Shown here: positions 10,244-19,799 of the stretch, piece after piece
How the letters are laid out: each line of letters begins with the position of its first letter
Position numbering within the stretch: the stretch's first letter is position 1
Assembly: GCF_038502225.1 (NCBI RefSeq)
Contig: NC_091325.1
Span: forward strand, 28,238,380-28,302,379
Source: Cherax quadricarinatus
Taxonomy: Eukaryota > Arthropoda > Malacostraca > Decapoda > Parastacidae
Length of the DNA: 64,000 nt
Reading direction: 5' to 3'
Translations under genes and position numbers: made by a program
The notes under the pieces: model-generated
Databases searched by the model: none
What the model saw: the letters and a program-made list of their open reading frames with translations, nothing else
Told to the model about the DNA's origin: nothing

Positions 10244-10246
10244 GGG
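9955..10246 (+). repeat. Truncated 5' LTR of the plus-strand BEL/Pao copy
   Basis: This is the plus-strand arm of the palindrome. It stops after about 290 bases, where it joins RNase H coding sequence (gtagcaccctt) directly. The leader, gag, protease and RT of this copy are therefore deleted. Confidence 0.7.
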
Positions 10247-11004
10247 TAGCACCCTTCAAGGTCAGAACAGTACCACAATTGAAACTGACAGCACTCTATG
10301 TAGGTACAAAATTAGCTATCTATCTCAACAAAGTACTTGATCATCTCACTATTGAAAAAACCGTGATCTGGAGTGATAATGAAGCAGTTCTCCAGTGGTT
10401 AAGAAATAATAAGAGTGAGTTGGTCTATGTACAGAACAGAGTAGCAGAAATAAAAGAGATGCAGAGAGATTATCTCTTTCTCCACGTCTCTACCCAAGAG
10501 AATCCAGCTGACATGTTGTCACGTGGTGTACAACTCAAGAAATTTGTGGATAATAAATTATGGCTCCGCGGACCGAACTGGCTCTCTATTGAAAATAACT
10601 GGTCTCAGCAAAAGGCTCACATTATGCCAGAAGAAGCAGTCTGCTTGAACACGGCAGAAATAAGTTGTGTAAATACTGCAGACACAACAGAAAGAGTCAT
10701 TGATGGATCTAAATACTCATCTTTAGGTAAACTCTTAAGAGTTACAACTCTTGTCTTTAAATTCATTAAAGGAATAAAACCTGATTATGAATGTCTTGAA
10801 CCCATTAAATACTGGGTGAAACTAATACAGAAAGATGTTTTCTCTACAGAATATAAATTTCTGGAAACACAAGATAAATCCCCAAAGAAACCTGTCATGA
10901 TTAATTCTTTAGGACTTTATCTCGACTCAGAAAAAAATTTAAGATATCAAGGAAGAAATCATAATTCTCTTCAATACCTAAAGAAGCCATACATCCAATA
11001 TTGA
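10247..11004 (+). pseudogene. BEL/Pao RNase H fragment, plus-strand copy
   Basis: The reading frame contains VAPFKVRTVPQLKLTALY, then VIWSDNEAVLQWL and QENPADMLSRG. These are the hallmarks of BEL/Pao RNase H and the region before integrase. It aligns with the end of the minus-strand copy but differs at several residues, so it is a separate copy. The open frame begins upstream in LTR sequence at 10081, which is a chance fusion. The frame is lost at 11004, before the integrase zinc-binding region. Confidence 0.85.
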
Positions 11005-12275
11005 TCTGTAAGAATCATTGGCTAACAAAATTGATTGTTCAAAACGCCCACAGTAACGTGTTACATGGTGGGGTAGCTGACACACTTTGTCATATACGAC
11101 AATCCTACTGGATACCTCAAGGTCGACAAAGTTTGAAATAACAATTAAAGGACTGTATTACTTGTCGTCAGTACGATATGGAAATATGTCAGTATCCAGG
11201 TCCCCCTTCATATCCCTCTGAAAGAGTTTGTCATATCACTCCATTTGAGGTGACAGGCGTAGATTACACTGGACCAATAATTTCAACCAAAACAGTTGAC
11301 AAAGTTCCCATCAAGGTGTACATCTGTTTGTTCACTTGTCCTACAACTAGAGCAGTACATCTAGAAGTAGCCACTGACATGCCTGCTGAAACCTTTATCA
11401 AATTATTTAGAAGGTTTGCAGCCAGAAGGGCATGTCCCAGACTGATGATTTCAGCCAATGCAACGAACTTTGTTGTTGGTGCTGCTTGTATAAGCAAGAT
11501 CTTTGATCAACCAGAAGTACAACAGATGCTGAATCAACGCAGTTGTCGTTGGAGAAACATTCCTCCTAAATCTCCATTGCATGGCGGATTTTATGAAAGA
11601 ATGATCGGTATCGTAAAACGTTGCTTAAGGAAGATTTTTCATCATCAGAGAATCGACTTAGAAGAATTTTGTACAGTTGTAACTGAAATAGAAAATAGAG
11701 TCAACAACAGACCTCTAACTTATGTTACCGAAGATCTGGACAATTTAGAAATCTTAAGTCCATCTCATTTGCTGCATGGCAGAAGGCTCAAACCTGTTCC
11801 TCCTATGAAAGGTAAAGAAATCCTTGAGGATCCTACTTATTTCGAACCTGAGCAACTCAGACATAAATTCAAACACCTTAATAAAGTGAGTGAACGTTGG
11901 GAGAAAATTTGGCAAGAAGAGTATCTCACCTCATTGAGAGAACACTTCTATGGAGCTGGTGTTCCTGAAAATCATAAGTCCTTAAGACTTGGTAACATAG
12001 TGATTATTGACAATGATGGTCTGAGGTCCAAATGGCCTCTTGGAAAAATTGTGACTATATATCCTGATGCAAATAGAATCATCAGGATAGTTGATGTTTT
12101 GAGCAAAGGTGTAGTGAATAAGCAGACAATAAATAAAATAGTGCTGTTAGAATTACACTGTGTTAAAAACAAAATTAGTGATTCTCCAGAAACCACACAG
12201 ACTAAAGCTGTTCAGAAAAGACAAGCAGCAGTGGTGGCGAGTGAGAAAATCAAATTAATGTTAAGTGATGAATAG
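11005..12275 (+). pseudogene. BEL/Pao integrase, broken
   Basis: The zinc-binding part (HGGVADTLCHIRQSYW, then CITCRQ) lies at about 11060-11175 and is crossed by a stop near 11140. The main frame 11178-12275 (365 residues) carries the catalytic core: GVDYTGP with the first Asp, then SANATNF where the second Asp is expected, then GGFYERMIG with the Glu. The change to Ala at the second catalytic position should abolish integration. A C-terminal tail follows, with LRLGNIVII and KWPLGKIVTIYP, typical of BEL integrases. The frame ends 33 bases before the LTR remnant. Confidence 0.88.
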
Positions 12276-12308
12276 TTCACCTGCAGCGAACCTCCGCCGC
12301 TCCCCAGT

Positions 12309-12324
12309 GTGGAGAAATTTTCAA
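12309..12324 (+). repeat. Stub of the BEL 3' LTR
   Basis: The bases TGTGGAGAAATTTTC match the first 15 bases of the LTR arms at 9919 and 9955, in the right orientation and just after integrase. Sequence after this is unrelated, so the 3' LTR is cut off almost at its start. Confidence 0.6.
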
Positions 12325-12430
12325 GACATCGCCTTCAGGGATGGCTGTGTAGGCAAAAGCTGTCTATGAAGCTAAGCCCCATTTCAGTCCACTATTTATT
12401 TTTTTTTTACTTAACTTGTAGCATTTCCCT

Positions 12431-12440
12431 CAACACACAC

Positions 12441-12533
<93 letters not shown>
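12431..12533. repeat. (CA)n microsatellite, 5' junction of LINE beta copy A
   Basis: An almost pure CA tract of about 100 bases ends directly at 5'-truncated LINE beta sequence. It follows an A/T-rich stretch with a run of T near 12402. Confidence 0.97.
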
Positions 12534-12535
<2 letters not shown>

Positions 12536-12567
12536 GATCAAACGACAGGTCCGAAGACAATGAAGGT

Positions 12568-13196
12568 ATGCTATATGCAGAGATTCTAACAGCCAACTGC
12601 AGTAGCAAGGGACAGCTGGTCAGGAAAGACAGTTCACTGAGAATAGAAGTTTCAGATATGACAGGGACTGAAGGCAAGAACATGTCAATGGAAAGAAATA
12701 AAATGCCTCAGAGGAAGCAGATGGAGACTCAGTGGGAGGAGGAAAGGGCGAGGTCAGTTTTTGTGTACGGGCTCCAAGAAGCCAAGGGGGCCAACTTTGA
12801 AGAAATAAAACAGGAGGAGAAAAAAATGATTGAAGGCATAATGAAAACAATAGGGGAGGGCAACATGACCCAGGTGACAAATTTTCAGAGAATTGGGTGG
12901 TTTGCGAGTGGAAGGATAAGGCCTGTCAGAGTAACTTTCAAGGAAGAATCAGTTCGAATCAGGATTCTGCAAGAGAAAGCAAGACTGAGGGACAAAGAGG
13001 GGTACCAGAGAGTATATACCTCGACCGTGACAGAACACAAGAAGAAAGGACTACAGTGAAAGAGAGGGTACAGAGACGCAAGGACGAACGAGAAGCAATG
13101 AAAATGAGCAGGACCCAGACACAGGAGGAAGGGCAAACACACCCCACAGAATCTCCCACCAAAAGACTCCACCCGCGACACTCCCAATGCAACTGA
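12568..13196 (+). pseudogene. LINE beta ORF1 remnant, copy A (RRM-like domain)
   Basis: The frame 12568-13059 matches the middle of the copy D ORF1: SVFVYGLQEAKG, then FQRIGWFASG and RPVRVTFKEES, an L1-ORF1p-like RRM pattern. A small indel near 13010 shifts the ending, including YLDRDRTQEER, into frame 12897-13196. The N-terminal coiled coil is missing because the copy starts after it. Confidence 0.82.
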
Positions 13197-13260
13197 GCAA
13201 CCTATACTACAACCCACTCACTGTTCCCTCTGCCACCAACCCCCATATCACAAACCTCAC

Positions 13261-13566
13261 CCGGTGGTCTGGTGGCTAAAGCTCCCGCTTCACACACGGA
13301 GGGCCCGGGTTCGATTCCCGGCGGGTGGAAATTCCGACACGTTTCCTTACACCTATTGTCCTGTTCACCTAGCAGCAAATAGGTACCTGGGTGTTAGTCG
13401 ACTGGTGTGGGTCGCATCCTGGGGGACAAGATTAAGGACCCCAATGGAAATAAGTTAGACAGTCCTCGATGACGCACTGACTTTCTTGGGTTATCCTGGG
13501 TGGCTAACCCTCTGGGGTTAAAAATCCGAACAAAATCTTATCTCTTATCTTATCTTATCTCTTAAC
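13261..13566 (+). mobile_element. tRNA-derived SINE, copy 1
   Basis: The first 70 bases resemble a tRNA. There is an A-box-like tggctaaagctcc, an anticodon arm with cttcacacac, and a B box ggttcgattcc. An unrelated body of about 200 bases follows, and the element ends in cttat/cttatct repeats. The tRNA head looks closest to tRNA-Val with a CAC anticodon, a weak call. Copies 2 and 3 lie at 30898 and 56450. An RNA polymerase III promoter inside the head is likely. Confidence 0.85.
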
Positions 13567-13681
13567 AGCTGTCCCTTATGGGCATTCTGACCCCACCCCC
13601 ATCAACACAAACCCCACCTACACCACAGCCCCATATAGGCCCCCACAAAGGCTCTCGCTCCCCCAACCCCAATATACTTGC

Positions 13682-16600
13682 ATGACCACAATGATAGAAA
13701 AGAAACTAAAGGTTTGGTACACAAACGCGGATGGAATAACGAATAAACATGAGGAGTGGAATGAAAGAATCAGTGAAGAATCCCCAGACATCATAGCAGT
13801 CACAGAAACAAAACTCGCTGAGACAATAACAGACACAATCTTCCCAACAGGATATCAGATCCTGAGGAAAGATAGAAGGAGTAGAGGGGGAGGAGGGGTT
13901 GCACTGCTCATAAAACACCGATGGGGATTTGAGGAAATGGAAGGCATGGACATGATTGGAGAAAGAGACTACATTGTAGGTACAATTCAGTCCGGAGAAC
14001 ATAAAGTAGTCATTGGAGTGATGTATAACCCACCACAGAACTGCAGGAGGCCAAGAGAGGAGTACGAAGAAAACAACAGGGTGATGGTGGACACACTGGC
14101 TGAGGTGGCAAGGAGAGCTCACTCGAGCAGAGCAAAGTTACTGGTAATGGGCGATTTCAACCACAGGGAGATCGACTGGGAAAACCTGGAGCCACATGGG
14201 GGTCCCGAAACATGGAGAGCCAAGATGATGGATGTGGTACTTGAAAACCTCATGCATCAACATGTCAGGGACACAACCAGAGAGAGAGAGGGGAGGATGA
14301 GCCAGCAAGACTGGATCTTGTGTTCACCCTGAGCAGTTCAGACATTGAGGACATCACTTACGAGAGGCCCCTTGGAGCTAGCGATCATGTGGTTCTGAGT
14401 TTTGACTATATAGTAGAGTTACAAGTGGAGAAGGTAACAGGAACTGAAGGGGACAGGCCAAACTATAAAAGGGGGGACTACACAGGTATGAGAAACTTCC
14501 TGCAGGAGGTTCAGTGGGACAGAGAAATGGTAGGAAAATCAGTAAACGAGATGATGGAATATGTGGCAACAAAGTGCAAGGAGGCAGAGGAAAGTTTTGT
14601 TCCCAAGGGAAACAGAAATAATAGGAAGACCAAAACGAGTCCTTGGTTTACCCGAAGGTGTAGGGAGGCAAAAACTAAGTGCAACAGAGAATGGAAAAGG
14701 TACATAAGAACATAAGAACATAAGAACGAAGGAACACTGCAGAAGGCCTACTGGCCCACGCGAGGCAGGTCCAAGTCTCCTACCGGCTTAAGCCAATGCA
14801 CCCAACCTAGTCAGGTCAGGTCACATTGACTTAAGGGAGGAACACGGCAACCGACCTGGTAGCACAAGCTATCAGGTCTAACTCACACCCACCCACATCC
14901 ACTCATGTATTTATCCAGGAGGCATAGGACCCAGGAAAACAAGGAGATTAGTAGAAGAGCCAGAAACGAGTATGCACAGATAAGGAGGGAGGCCCAGCGA
15001 CAGTATGAAAACGACATAGCATCGAAAGTCAAATCTGACCCGAAACTGCTGTATAGCCACATTAGGAGGAAGATAAACAGTCAAGGACCAGGTGATAAGG
15101 CTGAGGAAAGAAGGTGGAGAACTCACAAGAAACGATCAAGAGGTATGCGAGGAGCTCAACACGAGATTTAAGGAAGTATTTACAGTAGAGACAGGAAGGA
15201 CTCTGGGGGAGCAGACCAGACGGGAACACCAGCAAGGAATACACCAACAAGAGATGGACGACATACATACAGATGAGGAGGAGGTGAAGAAACTGCTAAG
15301 GGACATCGATACCTCAAAGGCAATGGGACCGGACAACATCTCCCCGTGGGTCCTTAGAGAGGGAGCAGATATGTTGTGCGTGCCACTTACCACAATCTTC
15401 AACACATCCCTGGAAACTGGGCAACTACCTGAGGTATGGAAGACGGCAAATGTAGTTCCCATTTTTAAAAAAGGAGACAGAAAAGAGGCACTAAACTATA
15501 GACCTGAGTCATTGACCTGTATAGTATGCAAAATTATGGAGAAGATTATCAGGAGGAGAGTGGTGGAGCACCTGGAACGGAACAGGAGTATAAATGCCAA
15601 CCAGCACGGATTCACGGAAGGCAAATCCTGTGTCACAAACCTTCTGGAGTTTTATGATAAAATAACAGAAGTAAGACAAGAGAGAGAGGGGTGGGTTGAT
15701 TGCATCTTCTTGGACTGCAAGAAGGCCTTTGACACAGTTCCTCACAAGAGATTAGTGCAGAAGCTAGAGCATCAGGCGCATATAACAGGAAGGGCACTAC
15801 AATGGATCAGAGAATACCTGACAGGGAGGCAACAACGAGTCATGGTACGTAATGATGTATCACAGTGGGCACCTGTGACGAGTGGGGTCCCACAGCGGTC
15901 GGTCCTAGGACCAGTGCTATTTTTGGTATATGTAAACGACATGACGGAAGGGTTAGACTCAGAAGTGTCCCTGTTTGCAGATGATGTGAAGTTAATGAGG
16001 AGAATTAAATCTGATGAGGACCAGGCAGGACTTCAAAGAGACCTGGACAGACTGGACACCTGGTCCAGCAAATGGCTTCTCGAATTTAATCCTGCCAAAT
16101 GCAAAGTCATGAAGATAGGGGAAGGGCACAGAAGACCACAGACAGAGTATAGGCTAGGTGGCCAAAGACTGCAAACCTCACTCAAGGAGAAAGATCTTGG
16201 GGTGAGTATAACACCGAGCATGTCTCCGGAAGCACACATCAATCAGATAACTGCTGCAGCATATGGGCGCCTGGCAAACCTGAGAACAGCATTCCGATAC
16301 CTTAGTAAGGAATCATTCAAGACACTGTACACCGTGTATGTCAGGCCCATACTGGAGTATGCAGCACCTGTTTGGAACCCGCACTTGATAAAGCACGTCA
16401 AGAAACTAGAGAAAGTACAAAGGTTTGGGACAAGGTTAGTTCCAGAGCTAAGGGGAATGTCCTATGAAGAAAGATTAAGGGAAATCGGCCTGACGACACT
16501 GGAGGACAGGAGGGTCAGGGGAGACATGATAACGACATATAAAATACTGCGTGGAATAGACAAGGTGGACAAAGACAGGATGTTCCAGGGAGGGGACACA

Positions 16601-16792
16601 GAAACAAGAGGCCACAATTGGAAGTTGAAGACACAAATGAGTCAGAGAGATAGTAGGAAGTATTTCTTCAGTCATAGAGTTGTAAGGCAGTGGAATAGCC
16701 TAGAAAATGACGTAGTGGAGGCAGGAACCATACACAGTTTTAAGACGAGGTTTGATAAAGCTCATGGAGCGGGGAGAGAGAGGGCCCAGTAG
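13682..16792 (+). pseudogene. LINE beta ORF2, copy A (endonuclease and RT, frameshifted)
   Basis: The endonuclease begins at a Met at 13682 followed by KVWYTNADGI, and includes VTETKLAE and MGDFNHREIDW. A 2-base gain in an AG run near 14285 breaks the frame. Frame 14320-14715 continues until the inserted repeat at 14704. An extra base near 15067 shifts the frame again. The RT part, 15092-16792, is 566 residues without a stop and has LDCKKAFDTVPH, PQRSVLGPVLF (Arg where Gly is usual) and FADDVKLM. The C-terminal domain is complete. Unlike copies C and D, this copy has an ATG right before the endonuclease. Confidence 0.87.
14704..14918 (-). mobile_element. CR1-like LINE or SINE 3' fragment with octamer tail
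   Basis: This 215-bp insertion splits the copy A ORF2. Its left end is three copies of ataagaac, which on the minus strand is a (GTTCTTAT)n tail at the 3' end, as in CR1-type elements. The adjoining body (gaacactgcagaaggcctac) recurs at 33188-33247. No clear target duplication is visible. Confidence 0.75.
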
Positions 16793-16872
16793 CAACCGGT
16801 GAAGAGGCGGGGCCAGGAGCTAGGACTCGACCCCTGCAACCACAAATAGGTGAGTACAAATAGGTGAGTACA

Positions 16873-17598
16873 CACTCAGTAGCGTGGGTCCATGGGGTGA
16901 AGACGTGGGTAACAAGGCTCCGAGATCCTTAGCATTGTATGGCGTGCAATAACAGTTAGCAGTAATCAGTGGTAGTGGAACGTCAGTGAACAATACTACG
17001 AGTGATAATTAAAGTTATTAGTTAAAGAAAGTGAGAGGAAAGCTGAAATCATAATATTTCAAAGCGCAAACCGTTGGGGGTCCTAGGCGCTGTTGCCACA
17101 TTGGCAGCGGTAGGCCTGAAGAAGTGACGTCACGACAAGTTGTGTGCCATTATACATATAAAGTGAAGTGTATATAATGTGAAGTGTATACTATCATCAG
17201 TGAAGAGTGAAATCGCGTGAGAAAGCGGGATGTATGAGAATATATGGTTATAATCATCACGGGTGAAGGATCTCCAAAATAGGGATTTAAGGCCTACGAC
17301 GACGACTTCGTCATCAGCAGCTGGCAACTGTCACCACAAGTTTATTCGCCTATTTGTGGTTTGCATGTTGACGGCCCTGGCTGGCCTTGCATACTGTTTG
17401 ATACTGGTCACTCCTGCAAGCTATTACCAGAATTAGAATAGAAATAGCATAGACATATAGAATATAGTGTTGACGAGTGTGAGAAGGTAGGTGGGACAAG
17501 CTTTTAAGGGCAACATTGTAAGACGGTGCTAGGGTAGGTCCCAGGAGGGTTGTGTCAGGTCACAAGAAGTTGCGGCCAGTCATTACACCGCACAAGAT

Positions 17599-17605
<7 letters not shown>
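16873..17605. other. Spacer without recognisable gene
   Basis: This is mixed sequence with short open frames only. It includes two copies of a gtgaagtgtata motif near 17162-17188. It may be an old LINE 5' UTR or unique DNA. I see no coding or RNA feature. Confidence 0.6.

Positions 17606-17652
<47 letters not shown>
17606..17652. repeat. (CA)n tract, 5' junction of LINE beta copy B
   Basis: A pure CA run of about 47 bases is joined directly to the truncated start of copy B. Confidence 0.97.
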
Positions 17653-17655
<3 letters not shown>

Positions 17656-18060
17656 AAGAAAGATTAAGGGAAATCGGCCTGACGACACTGGAGGACAGGA
17701 GGGTCAGGGGAGACATGATAACGACATATAAAATACTGCGTGGAATAGACAAGGTGGACAAAGACAGGATGTTCCAGGGAGGGGACACAGAAACAAGAGG
17801 CCACAATTGGAAGTTGAAGACACAAATGAGTCAGAGAGATAGTAGGAAGTATTTCTTCAGTCATAGAGTTGTAAGGCAGTGGAACAGCCTAGAAAATGAC
17901 GTAGTGGAGGCAGGAACCATACACAGTTTTAAGACGAGGTTTGATAAAGCTCATGGAGCGGGGAGAGAGAGGGCCTAGTAGCAACCGGTGAAGAGGCGGG
18001 GCCAGGAGCTAGGACTCGACCCCTGCAACCACAAATAGGTGAGTACAAATAGGTGAGTAC
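17653..18060 (+). pseudogene. LINE beta copy B: last 408 bases
   Basis: This segment is almost identical to 16466-16872 of copy A, with about two base differences. It contains the ORF2 C terminus and the caaataggtgagta double repeat. Such similarity suggests a recent duplication or a sister insertion from the same source. Confidence 0.92.
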
Positions 18061-18420
18061 ATGCACACACGCACACAGGCAGTGTTAGTACCGGTAGTTA
18101 TTAGCAGTAAGAATACTTAGGAAGCTAGGAAGTCCTCTCTCAATGTGAACAAGGAAAATGATAATAACCAGCAACAATTAATACGTAAATCCAGAAAGGG
18201 CAATAAGTGGAGAGAGTAGATAATTGGGAAAGATAAATGAGACAAAATTTGTGCCTACACGACGGATCTTTCAACCACACAACCTACCCCCCCTAACCCT
18301 CCCTCCCTCACACACAAGCACACACACACACACCACACACACACACCACACCCACACCACAAACACACACACACACCACACACACACCACACACACACAC
18401 ACCCACACACGCACACACGC

Positions 18421-18466
<46 letters not shown>
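18061..18466. other. Spacer and interrupted CA tract before LINE beta copy C
   Basis: 18061-18300 has no recognisable feature. 18301-18466 is CA-rich with CCACACAC and CGCACAC interruptions, ending in a pure CA run that joins the 5' UTR of copy C. Confidence 0.8.
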
Positions 18467-18469
<3 letters not shown>

Positions 18470-18772
18470 CCACCACTTGACACAAACACTTGACACAAAC
18501 ACGTACCACCCCTTCCCTAACCACCTCACATTAGCCACCTACCCCTCCCCCAAACCACCTAACCCCTCCCCAAACCGTCTAACCCCCACCCAACAACCTC
18601 CCTCCCTCCAATAACCATCCTCCCCCTCCCCCATAACCATCCATCCCCTCTCTCCCTCAAACCATCTAACTCCCTCCCCCAACTATCTCTACCCCTCCAA
18701 TAACCATCCTCCCCCTCCCCCAAAACCACCCATCCCCTCTCCTAACCATCTATTCCCCTCCCCCTAACCAGG

Positions 18773-19799
18773 ATGAGGACAAGGGGCTCCAAGGACGAAT
18801 CTGAGAGGAAGGAATGGGAGGTAGAGCTCAAAAAAAGGGAGGAAGACTGGGGAAGGAGACTAGATGAGCTGGAAAGGAAGATGGAAGAGAGGTTAGCAGC
18901 AGAATGCAGAAGGTGGAAGCAACAGGCCACAGCAGCAGAAATCAAGATAGAGAGATTAGAAGAGGAGCTGAGACATCTGAAACAGCACTGAGACAAAGAA
19001 ATTACAGAAGTAGCATCGGCAATGGCTACATCGAACACAGACAACAGGTCCGAAGGAAGAATGGAAACTAAACTGTATGCAGAGGTCCTGTCAAACCCAC
19101 ATGGGGCCAAAACAGACAGGGAGCACTCTAGGACAGAAAGAGAGGTTGGAAGACATTGAAGGAACTAGGACATGTGCAAGGACCTTACCAGATACCTGTG
19201 GGGGCCAGGAGCAGGTGAGCAGGAAGGATAAACCAAGAAGCATAGGGGCCATAACTAGGGAAGGGACTGAAGGAAGGAACACTCCACGGGAAGGAACTAA
19301 AACACATCAGAGGATGCAATGGGAGTCACAGTGGGAGGTGGAAAGGGAGAGATCCGTGTTTGTCTATGGGCTAGACGAAGCTAAAGGGGAAACTTATAAT
19401 GAAAGAAAGCAGGAGGAGAAAAAAGCGATTGAAGACATCATGAAGGTGATAGGCGAGGGGGACATGACCCAGGTGGCAAATTTTCGGAGAATTGGGTGGT
19501 TCACAAAGAAAAGGAATGGGCCTCTCAAAGTAATTTTCAAGGCAGAATCAACCCGAACCATGATCCTGCAGGAGAAAGCACGGCAGAAAGGCAAGCAGGA
19601 GTTCCAGAGTGTGTACCTCGACCAAGACAGAACACAGGACGAAAGGAAGACAATGAAAGAGAGAGTTCAAAAACGAAAGGAGAAATGGGAGGAAATGAAA
19701 AAGGAGAGCAGAATAATCCAGGATCAAATGGAAGGACAAGCGCACCCCCCAGAAACACCTGCAGAAGGACTCCAGCCACGACACCCCCAAGGCAACTGA
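18773..19799 (+). pseudogene. LINE beta ORF1, copy C (nonsense and frameshift)
   Basis: The frame opens at the same Met as in copy D and encodes a charged coiled coil of about 70 residues. A TGA at about 18989 replaces the Arg codon seen in copy D. Short deletions near 19110 change the frame, and the rest, with the RRM-like domain, lies in 19077-19799. It should not give a full ORF1 protein. Confidence 0.88.

Larger units (their letters stand above)
12534..16872 (+). mobile_element. LINE family beta, copy A (5'-truncated, interrupted twice)
   Basis: This plus-strand CR1/Jockey-like LINE starts inside ORF1 right after a CA tract. It ends with two copies of the unit caaataggtgagta. A SINE (13261-13566) lies between ORF1 and ORF2, and a CR1-like tail repeat (14704-14918) lies within ORF2. 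Several frameshifts disable it. The repeated 3' unit recurs in copies B to E and defines the family end. Confidence 0.9.

Noticed and set aside
10081..10246. N-terminal extension of the BEL RNase H frame starting MIPDAVPVCDVWSS
   Set aside because: It lies within the LTR arm and is also present, inverted, at 9553-9795. The open frame is a chance fusion across a deletion joint.
12431..12533. CRISPR-like array
   Set aside because: The repeats in this window are microsatellites and minisatellites without unique spacers, and the genome is eukaryotic.
13263..13330. A functional tRNA gene
   Set aside because: The tRNA-like part is fused to a repeated body with a CTTAT tail and recurs at 30898. 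It is the head of a SINE.
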